From Baffinella frigidus (taxonomy: Eukaryota > Cryptophyceae > Cryptomonadales > Baffinellaceae), in NCBI GenBank assembly GCA_026770585.1, contig MU646666.1, positions 224,189 through 234,548 of the forward strand: a DNA stretch of 10,360 bases, in the 5' to 3' direction. Positions 5,132 to 10,360 of this stretch are shown here, piece by piece. Within the stretch, counting starts at the first letter, position 1. Each line of letters opens with the position of its first letter. The notes beneath the pieces were generated by a model. That model searched no databases, was not told the origin of the DNA, and was given only the letters and a program-made list of their open reading frames with translations. Both the position numbers and the translations under genes were made by a program.

Positions 5132-8100
5132 CTGGTGCAATTAAATCAATTAAATCAATTGAATTTATCAAATCAACCACACGATCACCGAACATGTTCT
5201 GACAGTTGTGATCACTCACCAAACAGCGGGATACAAAGGGATTTCGTGAATAACCCACAAGTGAATACTCCATAGGACGCTTCCTCCAGAGTCTCAGACT
5301 TGTCCCTGCAAGAGAGTTGTTGCAACCGAAGGATCACCGCACGATGCAACTTTCGGATCACTCATTTTTAGCCTTAAGAGAGTTTCGACTTGTCCCTGCA
5401 ACTTTCGGATAACTGATTTCTAGGCTTGAGAGTTTAGATAAGGGTAATAACTACGTGTGGAACTGTATGTAGTGCCGCGCTTCCGCCAGAGTCTCAGACT
5501 TGTCCCTGCACCATTCTGGTCTGAGAAAATAATTATGTAAAAGGATTAAGATGAATATACAAACGACTTGTCCCTGGACAAGTCACTCCACTCCAACACA
5601 TCAGACAACCGAACCAGCAGAACCCCACTTCCTCGAGTACAACCTCACGCTGACCATGCCATGCAAACCTCGAAAAACAACACACACTGTGTTCTGTGAG
5701 TTTCCCGAGTTTCGCAAAGGCAAACACACAGCCACTCGAGAATGCTGGAGCACCTTATTTACATGTGGGGTTGTAAGAGTTTGTACCCGGATAAGGTGTC
5801 TTAACCTCGTGACTGCGCTACTTTCGCCTAGTTACGCGACCAATCCCACGAAAATTACTGCATAAATGCCCACTTGTAAAAGCATGTGTGTTTGAAATAG
5901 GCCCCTCTATCATTCTCGTGTGGAGCGTCCAGAAATTTCCTCGAGTTTCCCCTCAAAGAACTCGGACCGGAACTCTTCTCGCGTGACCTCCCCAGAGGCC
6001 ACACGCCAACCAACCCTGAGTCTGTCACCCCTCGGAGAAAACAGACAGGGACGCGCAGGCGTTATGTGTTGGAGAGGGACGCACAGATGGGTGAAGCGCG
6101 GATTGACCCATACCACTCCCGCGGCCAGACACCTGCGGGGACACCGTAAGTCAGACCTAGCTTTACATGTTTGTCAACTTATCTACTAAGTTGACACCTT
6201 TTTCTGAAGTAAGTCACGCCCACATCGGAACCAAACACGCCGAGAGTGCAGAGGGGACGCGCCGGATTGACCCATACCACTCCCGCAGCGAGACGCCTGT
6301 GGGGACAACGTGAGTCAGCCCAAGCTTTACATGTGTGTCAACTTCTCTGCTAAGTTGACAAATATCGTCAACTTAGCAGAGAAGTACCACTCCCGCGGCC
6401 AGACACCTGCGGGGACACTGTAAGTCAAGACCTATCTTTAAATGTTTAAACCTAGTTTTGAATGTTTTTACGTTCTGTTTTTACGTTCTGGACAGGGTAC
6501 GTTAGTCCCAGTTTCAAAACTGTTAGGTTCTGCTAGCAGAGACGTTGACGTAACACCATGTTGCTACGTCAACTTCTCTGCTAAGTTGACAACTTATCTG
6601 CTAAGTTGACAGCTTCACTGCTAAGTTGACAACTTTCCCGGAGGTTAGTCAGACCCACACCAGCACCAGAACTTGTCAACTTAGCAGAGAAGTTGTCAAC
6701 TTAGCAGAGAAGTTGTCAACGCCGAGGATGCAGAGGGGACCACACGAGAATGCTGGAGGGACCTAATTAAAACCGAGATGCTTTTACAATGGGCATTTGT
6801 GTAGTAACTTTCGTGAGTTTGGGCACGTTCATCTGCGAAAATTGCAGGGGCACCTGATAATGTAACGTATCCTGTTACAAATGCTGATAATGCAGAGGGG
6901 AAGCGCGGACTTCCCACTCGAGAATGCTAGAGGGGCCTATTTACATGTGGGGTTGTAAACCTTTGTACCAGGATAGGGTGTCCCAACCTCGCGCCTGGCC
7001 AATGCATGGCTAGTTACGTGACCAATCAACGAAAGTTACTACACAAAGGCCCACTTTTAAAAGCATCTCGGTTTTAAATAGGCCCCTCTGGCATTCTCGT
7101 GTGGGAGCTGCTGGTCGATATCCAAACAGGTTTCCCGTGTAGCCCACTGTGTAGGGGTGGACCCTGCGGTAGTCCATCCATAGGGACATCGAATGTTTCC
7201 TACGGATATTCTAACCAAAACCTGGTTGATACCCAACCTGGTTTCCCTTCGTAGCCCGCTGTGTTGGGGAGGCACCGCTCAAAGACAGCCTCACAGCCAG
7301 AAACGTAGACGCAGAGGTGGTCACCCGTACACGCTGGAAGCTCCTCGTCCGAAGGCTACAATTCGCATCCCCCCCGGATATCCGGGGATAACGTGCCCCC
7401 CCAAAACGCTTGACTTTTGGCGTGTTTCCTCAAAGAAACAATCCAATAATTAACTTGAGAATGTTCCCCGTAGTGTTCCGAGTGGGGGAGGCACCGCTCA
7501 AAGACTGCCTCATAGTCGGAGACGTAGACGCAGAGGTGGTCTCCCGTGTACTTCGGAAGTTCCTCCCCCGCGCCCACCTTCACAGGGCAACGCCAGGTCA
7601 CAAGTAGAAATTTCAGAACGCGACGCTTCGTTTCGTGGTACTGAATCAGTGTGCCCTTCCATTCCAGAGCGCGACGTTTCGTTTCGTGGTACTAAACGTA
7701 GACGCAGAGGTAGTCCCCCGTGTACTTCGGAAGCTCCTCACCCGCACCCACCTTCACAGGGCAACGAACCGACATTAGGGTAGTTACGTTTACGGTATTG
7801 ACTACGGTAGCGTCGGGCCCCAGGGCCCAGGTTTCTCGTAGGGGCCTTAGGACGGTGCTGCGGCCTTCCGTAGTCAGTACCGTAGGCTTGACTACCGTGT
7901 ATGCTGGAAGCTCCTCCCCCACGCCCACCTTCACAGGGCAACACCAGGTCACAAGTAGAACTTTCAGAACGCGACGTTTCGTTTCGTGGTACTAAACGCA
8001 GCCGCAGAGATGGTCCCCCGTGTACCTCGGAAGTTTCTCGCCCGCACCCACCTTCACATCCCCCGCATGGAAAGTCAGATTCTAGGAGCTCCCCGCGCCA

Positions 8101-9337
8101 CCTGGAAAGCGCCATCTCTTCTTCTTCTTCTTCTTGTTCTTCTTCTTCGTTGTTGCTCTCGAGCCTAGAATCTGACTTTCCATGCGGGGACTGGAGCTCC
8201 CAGTCAACGCCAGGTCACAAGTGGAACTTTCAAAACGCGACGCTTCGTTTTATGGTCACCCGTGTACGCTGGAAGCTCCTCACCCGCGCCCACCAACACA
8301 GGGCAACGAACCGACATTAGGGCAGTTCTGCCTACGGTATTGCCTACGGTAGCGTCGGGCCTTAAGACCCAGGTTTCTAGTGGGGCCCCTAGGACGGGGC
8401 CATCTACGAGCCCAAATTAAACTGGGACAGAGCTAGTACTCCCACGTCAGACGCGGTCCCACGAGCCCTAGGGCCATCAGTAGGGGGACTCTCGGTCTGC
8501 GTTGACCTGAGGTCTGGCACCTGGGATTTTGAGGTTGGGGTTTGGGGTTTGGTGTTTGGTGTTTGGTGTTTGGTGTTTGGTGTTTGGTGTTTGGGATTTG
8601 GGGTTTGGGGTTTGGGATTTGGGGTTTAGGGGGTTGAGAATACGGTTTTAGGGTTCCGGGTGCGCAGGTTTAGGTTTGAGGATTTAGGGTTCAGGGTTTA
8701 GGCTTCAGGGTTCAGGGTTCAGGGTTTCGGGTTCAGGGCCCACCTCGACATACTCAATGGTCTGCGCCCCGCTGGCCGACGACACCACGGCCCGCCCGCC
8801 CTCGCCCCCCACGGCCATCCCGAGGACGGAATCATAGGAACAAGCCACACAGCGGACTTCAAAGGGGTTTCGAATAACCCCTAAGCGATAAGACCTAGGT
8901 TCCTACAGTAGGCAACCCGTAGGGACATAGGGGGGTTCATACGGATAAGTTCACGGAAAGGTGGACCGATTCGGGCCAAACATCCCTTCGTGGTTCAGGG
9001 CGCACCTCGACATACTGAATAGTCTGCGCCCCGCTCGCCGACGACACCACGGCCCGCCTGTCCTCGCCCCCCACGGCCATCCCGAGGACGGATGAATAGA
9101 AGGTGGCGATGTGTTTGGCGGTTCCGGCGGGGCATGTGAGGGAGATGGAGGCGACGCCGAGGGGCGCGGATTTGTCTGTGAAGAGTGGGAGAGAGTGTGA
9201 GTGTGAGCGTGAGAGAAAGTGGGAGTGACAGCGAGAGAGTGGCAGAGAGAGAGAGAGAGTCAGAGTGGGAGAGAGAGAGAGCGCGCGCGCGAGAGAGAGA
9301 GTCAGAGAGCGAGAGAGTGAGAGAGAGACATACAGAC

Positions 9338-9395
<58 letters not shown>

Positions 9396-10029
9396 AGAGA
9401 GAGAGAGAGAGGGCAGGTCCGGGGGGGCATGTGAGGGTGATGGAGGCGACGCCGAGGGGGGCGGATTTGTCTGTGGAGGGTGGAAGTCGAGGGGTTTTAT
9501 TTTTATTTTTTCATTTTTGGGTTTTGGGTCTAGAGTTTAGGGTTTAGGGTTTAGGGTTCGGGGTTTGGGGTTTGGGGTTTGGGGTTTGGGGTTTGGGGTT
9601 TCGGGTTTCGGGTTTCAGGGTTCAGGGTTGAGGGTGTAGGGTTTCGGGGTTCGGGTTTCGGTTTTCGGGGTTAGGGTTTAGGGTTGAACCAGACGAGGCA
9701 CGTTGTCCCACCGAGGGGCCCAGACCCTGCCACGCACAATACTGAGTCACGTTCGGATGTGTACCCTGAAGCCTACATCATAAACCCTAAACACTAAACC
9801 CTGACCCCCAACCCCTAACCCCTGAATGCTCGCTTCAATGTTCGTGGTTTCGGGTTCCGGGTTTCTGGTTTTGGGTTTTGGGTTTCGGGATTTGGGGTTT
9901 CGGGTTTTCGCGAATTGGCCTGATGATCGCAGACACACGAACCCTCACCTGATACACGCCACACGATCAAGTGACTTCTCTTAGGGCCTAACAAATAACC
10001 TGTAAACCCTAAACCGCTCTCCCTCTTCC

Positions 10030-10073
<44 letters not shown>

Positions 10074-10219
10074 TCTCTCGCTCTCTTACACCCTCTGTCC
10101 TGAAACCCCAAACCTCAACCCCCAAACCCTAAAGGGAGGACAGACATGAAGCTCGGCGCCGACGGCCTGGCGCAGAAGGAAGGAGTTTCCGAAGGGACAG
10201 GTTACGAGACTCGCGCCGC
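5038..10219 (-). CDS. VOC (glyoxalase/dioxygenase-like) superfamily protein, partial, five exons
   Basis: Exons in transcript order are 10219-10142, 9175-9006, 7577-7495, 6132-6085 and 5131-5038. Joined phases are 1, 0, 2 and 2, and every join keeps the frame. About 157 residues result. Order of marks: CPFGNSFLLRQ (the end strand of a preceding VOC module), GVASISLTC followed by the helix HIATFYSSVLGM, QTIQYVE, GDHLCVYVSDYEAVFE, VVWVNPRFTH and QFRFKDIPGPDG. The VOC fold is built of paired beta-alpha-beta-beta-beta modules; the Glu of QYVE and His of GDHL lie where metal ligands normally sit, but the first strand has Ser instead of the usual His. Substrate cannot be told. N-terminal module(s) lie beyond 10360 and the C-terminal strand (usually carrying a last Glu ligand) was not found. 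Donors are GT but far from GTRAGT. Family assignment is confident; exact borders are inferred. Confidence 0.75.
5277..5305 (-). pseudogene. VOC exon e, start fragment 1
   Basis: The minus strand has CTTGCAG followed by G and codons for DKSETLEEAS, then divergence. It keeps the acceptor and loses the donor end. Confidence 0.75.
5385..5395 (-). pseudogene. VOC exon e, start fragment 2 (very short)
   Basis: TGCAG then GGACAAGTCG, the first bases of the exon, followed by unrelated sequence. Intron sequence upstream (minus strand) resembles that of neighbouring fragments (CCGAAAGTTGCA), which supports common origin. Confidence 0.55.
5456..5505 (-). pseudogene. VOC exon e, start fragment 3
   Basis: After a TGCAG acceptor the minus strand reads DKSETLAEARHYIQFH, then leaves the exon. 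It covers half of the exon with two non-conservative changes and no donor. Confidence 0.75.
5563..5573 (-). pseudogene. VOC exon e, start fragment 4 (very short)
   Basis: CCAG then GGACAAGTCG matches the acceptor and start of the complete exon. It also forms a short palindrome GACTTGTCC/GGACAAGTC. Weak on its own; its position fits the series. Confidence 0.4.
5732..5923 (+). mobile_element. 191-bp MITE, copy 1
   Basis: The left end CCACTCGAGAATGCTGGAG and the right end (reverse-complemented, CCACACGAGAATGATAGAG) are inverted and extend about 30 bp. The interior (ACATGTGGGGTTGTAA, TAGTTACG, GACCAATC) is collinear with 6914-7104. No ORF of note. No clear target duplication was seen. Confidence 0.8.
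6085..6132 (-). CDS. VOC exon d, complete copy
   Basis: Acceptor CCCCGCAG and donor CT|GTGCGT frame 48 bases encoding CLAAGVVWVNPRFTH plus split codons at both ends (phase 2 in, phase 2 out). Arg is completed from the previous exon (CG+G) and Leu with the next (CT+G). VWVNPRF before an acidic helix and QFRFKDI follows the order expected for this VOC type. Two upstream start fragments follow. Confidence 0.72.
6263..6296 (-). pseudogene. VOC exon d, start fragment 1
   Basis: CCCACAG is followed by codons for RLAAGVVWVNP, then the sequence departs before RFTH and the donor. The plus-strand flank (AAGCTTTACATGT, TGTCAACTT) is shared with the complete copy. Confidence 0.75.
6337..6385. repeat. 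Short foldback built from the GTCAACTT unit
   Basis: GTCAACTTCTCTGCTAAGTTG and a reverse-complement copy face each other across a few bases. A single related unit is at 6173-6195. Each unit is itself a partial palindrome (GTCAACTT...AAGTTGAC). Confidence 0.8.
6385..6406 (-). pseudogene. VOC exon d, start fragment 2
   Basis: CCCCGCAG is followed by codons for CLAAGVV and then enters the inverted repeat that ends at 6385. Acceptor kept, donor lost. Confidence 0.7.
6568..6720. mobile_element. Foldback with arms made of 20-bp tandem modules
   Basis: Left arm: three consecutive 20-bp modules ending CTAAGTTGAC (6571-6630). Right arm: two modules starting GTCAACTTAGCAGAGAAGTT (6675-6714) plus a partial one. 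The loop 6631-6674 has sequence like that at 6200-6250. Modular inverted arms are typical of FB/foldback transposons (established for Drosophila FB elements; assignment inferred). Confidence 0.75.
6740..6814 (-). mobile_element. 191-bp MITE, inverted partial copy
   Basis: It matches the reverse complement of the right portion of 6914-7104, from CCACACGAGAATGC to AACTTTCGT, with few differences. The other half is missing. With 6914-7104 it forms a large inverted repeat. Confidence 0.75.
6914..7104 (+). mobile_element. 191-bp MITE, copy 2
   Basis: It has the same terminal inverted repeats and collinear interior as 5732-5923, with about a dozen or more differences. It lies in the intron between VOC exons c and d. 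Confidence 0.8.
7105..7275 (-). repeat. Duplicated intron start below VOC exon c
   Basis: GTTTCCC...GTAGCCC(A/G)CTGTGT occurs at 7129-7153 and 7241-7265. The second lies directly after (minus strand) the donor of exon c fragment 7276-7346. This extends the downstream duplication pattern into the intron. No gene. Confidence 0.55.
7276..7346 (-). pseudogene. VOC exon c, end fragment
   Basis: The minus strand reads EELPACTGDHLCVYVSGCEA then VFE and the donor CG|GTGCCT. The first four codons and the acceptor are replaced by unrelated sequence. It is the only copy downstream of the complete exon and the only partial copy that keeps the donor. Confidence 0.78.
7495..7577 (-). CDS. VOC exon c, complete copy
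   Basis: Acceptor CCTGTGAAG and donor CG|GTGCCT bound 83 bases: VGAGEELPKYTGDHLCVYVS, then DYEAVFE plus CG. It is phase 0 in and phase 2 out, matching exons b and d. YTGDHLCVYV is the central strand with the likely metal-ligand His. Four start fragments lie upstream and one end fragment downstream. Confidence 0.75.
7696..7751 (-). pseudogene. VOC exon c, start fragment 1
   Basis: CCTGTGAAG then VGAGEELPKYTGDYLCVYV followed by a TAG created where exon joins foreign sequence (CGTTTAGTACC). Acceptor kept, donor lost. Confidence 0.8.
7779..7897. mobile_element. Foldback element, family G copy 1
   Basis: TACGGTATTGACTACGG (7791-7807) pairs with CCGTAGTCAGTACCGTA (7868-7884) at 16 of 17 positions. 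Outer arms pair more loosely. A related sequence beginning CGAACCGACATTAGGG is at 8306-8401. The core carries GGGCCC and CCTTAGGACGG words. Confidence 0.65.
7896..7928 (-). pseudogene. VOC exon c, start fragment 2
   Basis: CCTGTGAAG then VGVGEELPAYT and directly the arm of foldback 7779-7897. Confidence 0.75.
7996..8051 (-). pseudogene. VOC exon c, start fragment 3
   Basis: It reads VGAGEKLPRYTGDHLCGCV and then TAG at the same CGTTTAGTACC junction as fragment 1, so the two derive from one duplication. The foldback 8061-8189 has split the intron side of this copy. Confidence 0.78.
8061..8189. mobile_element. Foldback with perfect 26-bp arms and TCT-rich loop
   Basis: Left arm 8061-8086 is the exact reverse complement of 8164-8189 (CCCCGCATGGAAAGTCAG...). 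The loop contains a (TCT)n tract at about 8114-8148. In other copies of the same intron segment CCTTCACAGGGCAACGCC is continuous, whereas here CCTTCACA and TCAACGCC are separated by this element, so an empty site exists. Confidence 0.85.
8253..8293 (-). pseudogene. VOC exon c, start fragment 4
   Basis: It reads VGAGEELPAYTG. The acceptor is mutated (GTGTTG in place of GTGAAG), so it could not act as a decoy without another AG. Confidence 0.72.
8306..8401. repeat. Family G copy 2, partial
   Basis: Matches 7769-7860 (CGACATTAGGG, CTACGGTAGCGTCGGGCC, CCCAGGTTTCT, TAGGACGG). The second arm is not evident. Confidence 0.65.
8402..8530. other. Intron sequence without recognised feature
   Basis: Apparently single-copy. 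A weak inverted similarity (GTCAGACGCGGT / TCTGCGTTGACC) is all I see. Confidence 0.4.
8531..8738 (-). repeat. Degenerate telomere-like block
   Basis: The plus strand shows TTTGGGG, TGTTTGG, TTTAGGG and TTCAGGG heptamers with an interruption at 8640-8682. On the minus (sense) strand it is CCCTAAA-like and starts just after the donor of exon b end fragment. Heavily mutated, so old. Confidence 0.85.
8744..8842 (-). pseudogene. VOC exon b, end fragment
   Basis: The minus strand has SVLGMAVGGEGGRAVVSS, then ASGAQTIEYVE and donor GAG|GTGGGC. Upstream of SVLGM the match fails after an indel near the FYSS position. Few changes against 9006-9175 (two non-synonymous near the middle, Q to E near the end) suggest a fairly recent copy. 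Confidence 0.82.
8843..9005. other. Intron spacer between exon b copies
   Basis: It holds a short CCTAGG/CCTACAGTAGG word of the foldback lexicon near 8892-8920 and the TTCAGGG that also precedes fragment 8744. No gene. Confidence 0.45.
9006..9175 (-). CDS. VOC exon b, complete copy
   Basis: Acceptor TTCACAG, donor GAG|GTGCGC. Two bases complete the previous codon, followed by 56 codons. GVASISLTCPAGTA gives the first strand, then HIATFYSSVLGMAV is the classic VOC helix (FY..vLGm), then RRAVVSS and QTIQYVE strands. Phase 0 at the end joins exon c. One start fragment lies upstream and one end fragment downstream. Confidence 0.8.
9180..9412 (+). repeat. Compound (GA)n-(TA)26-(GA)n microsatellite
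   Basis: GA-rich tract with CGCG and GTGA interruptions to about 9340, then an uninterrupted 52-bp (TA)26 at 9341-9392, then GA to 9412. It separates the exon b start fragment from the complete exon. Confidence 0.95.
9415..9470 (-). pseudogene. VOC exon b, start fragment
   Basis: CTCCACAG then codons for KSAPLGVASITLTCPPG, almost identical to 9175 downwards, ending in the GA repeat. Acceptor kept, donor lost. Lies upstream of the complete exon. Confidence 0.82.
9516..9684 (-). repeat. Telomere-like block, TTTAGGG/TTTGGGG
   Basis: Tandem TTTAGGG, TTTGGGG, TTTCGGG and TTCAGGG on the plus strand, C-rich on the VOC sense strand. It ends about 45 bases upstream of the acceptor of exon b start fragment. 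Confidence 0.9.
9781..9829 (+). repeat. Short CCCTAAA-like block, opposite orientation
   Basis: Degenerate AAACCCT, AACCCCT and AACACT units on the plus strand, G-rich on the VOC sense strand. One of few blocks in this orientation. Confidence 0.75.
9845..9909 (-). repeat. Degenerate TTTCGGG/TTTGGGT block
   Basis: Heptamer-like TTTCGGG, TTCCGGG, TTTTGGG units on the plus strand. It faces the block at 9781-9829 in inverted orientation. Confidence 0.75.
10003..10131 (+). repeat. (TC)n tract flanked by short CCCTAAA runs
   Basis: TGTAAACCCTAAACC at 10003, a pyrimidine tract (CT)n with a CGCGCGCG island at about 10033-10086, and AAACCCC/AAACCCT units at 10102-10131. All lie within the intron after exon a. 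Confidence 0.85.
10142..10219 (-). CDS. VOC exon a (end of an upstream VOC module)
   Basis: After acceptor TATATCAG the minus strand reads GASLVTCPFGNSFLLRQAVG, then AELHV. The PFGN-F-L pattern is that of the last strand of a VOC module (commonly D-P-x-G-N-x-F-x-L), which implies another module to the right of the window. A donor T|GTCCTC gives phase 1 and joins exon b as LHV-Y-KSAPLG. The donor is weak and could be misplaced. A telomere-like block ends 7 bases before the acceptor. Confidence 0.6.
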
Positions 10220-10225
10220 CTGATA

Positions 10226-10360
10226 TAGGGTTTGGGGTTTAGGGTTTGGGTTTTGGGGTTTGGGGTTTAGGGTTTGGGGTGTAGGGTTTAGGGTTTAGGG
10301 TTTAGGGTTTAGGGTTTAGGGTTTAGGGTTTGGGGTTTAGGGTTTGGGGTCTAGTGTTTC
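10226..10360 (-). repeat. Telomere-like block at window edge
   Basis: About 19 TTTAGGG/TTTGGGG heptamers on the plus strand, including six consecutive TTTAGGG units (10285-10325), continuing past the window edge. C-rich on the VOC sense strand and directly upstream of the exon a acceptor. The presence of coding sequence on its left shows it is not necessarily a chromosome end. Confidence 0.9.

Larger units (their letters stand above)
7585..8252 (-). repeat. Tandem copies of the intron segment before VOC exon c
   Basis: A segment of about 60 bp (plus strand CAACGCCAGGTCACAAGT, CAGAACGCGACG, TTCGTTTCGTGGTACT) occurs at about 7588-7642, 7936-7995 and 8203-8252, and as a partial copy at 7664-7693. 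Each copy abuts an exon c start fragment, which marks the duplicated unit as intron end plus exon start. Confidence 0.8.

Noticed and set aside
5551-5865. 104-codon open frame on the plus strand
   Set aside because: It covers intron sequence and half of a MITE, has no paralogue-conserved frame and no recognisable motif.
6086-6150. Plus-strand exon ending in a GTAAGT donor after CGGGGACACC, repeated at 6301 and 6410
   Set aside because: Three repeats with GTAAGT/GTGAGT looked like donors, but the minus strand gives the VOC exon d with matching phases and better amino-acid conservation.
6173-6720. CRISPR array from repeated GTCAACTT units
   Set aside because: Units are directly adjacent or inverted, without unique spacers of constant length, in a eukaryotic intron context.
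7901-8320. 139-codon open frame on the plus strand with a serine run
   Set aside because: It crosses two exon c fragments in antisense, a foldback and a TCT tract. The minus-strand frame has paralogous support, this one has not.
240-9470. Arrays of mutually exclusive alternative exons
   Set aside because: Each array has only one complete exon; other copies lack an acceptor or donor, or carry stops, so they cannot be swapped for one another.
9185-9547. 120-codon open frame on the plus strand
   Set aside because: It is made of GA and TA microsatellites followed by the antisense of the VOC exon b fragment; the minus strand explains the non-repeat part.
10226-10360. A true chromosome end
   Set aside because: Similar blocks occur at many internal positions in both orientations and are interleaved with exons, so they are interstitial; the window edge does not prove a telomere.

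Overview
The window looks like nuclear DNA of a eukaryote. It carries plant/alveolate-type telomeric heptamers (TTTAGGG/CCCTAAA), small exons separated by introns of about 1 kb, microsatellites and many non-autonomous inverted-repeat elements. There is no bacterial-style gene, no long uninterrupted ORF and no RNA gene that I can support. The repeat type and roughly balanced base composition suit an alveolate or other alga, for example a chromerid, dinoflagellate or coccidian relative. That placement is inference.

Two convergent, incomplete genes can be read. On the left (+ strand) is the 3' end of a gene of unknown function: a likely exon at 3-95 joined to a terminal exon at 667-783 with stop TAA. 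On the right (- strand) is a gene that enters from beyond 10360. Five exons can be joined with matching phases: 10219-10142, 9175-9006, 7577-7495, 6132-6085 and 5131-5038. Their product is recognisably a glyoxalase/bleomycin-resistance/dioxygenase (VOC) superfamily protein. Its 3' end was not found and should lie below 5038.

The most unusual property is how the exons are repeated. Five of the six exons occur once complete and are surrounded by partial copies. Every acceptor-side fragment (exon start) lies upstream of the complete exon, and every donor- or stop-side fragment (exon end) lies downstream. About 20 fragments obey this rule and I found no exception. Introns of both genes therefore seem to have grown by repeated tandem duplication of exon-intron junctions, each time with a breakpoint inside the exon, leaving exactly one usable exon.

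The rest of the DNA is mostly foldback (MITE-like) elements. Family A (CAGGGGTACC ends, at TA) is at 791-907, 2472-2769 and 4028-4088. Family B is a pair of near-palindromes at 1507-1668 and 1733-1897. Family C (TATCCCTYAAGTG ends) is at 335-439, 2929-3039 and 3475-3580 and lies in a tandem array at 3042-3700. A 20-bp modular foldback is at 6568-6720. A 191-bp MITE family is at 5732-5923 and 6914-7104. Other foldbacks are at 7779-7897 and 8061-8189.

Telomere-like blocks lie inside introns at 113-232, 8531-8738, 9516-9684, 9845-9909 and 10226-10360, mostly with the C-rich strand as the sense strand of the host gene. Microsatellites (GA, TA, TC, TCT) fill several intron segments. The 1503-4378 stretch between the two genes is almost entirely repeat-derived.
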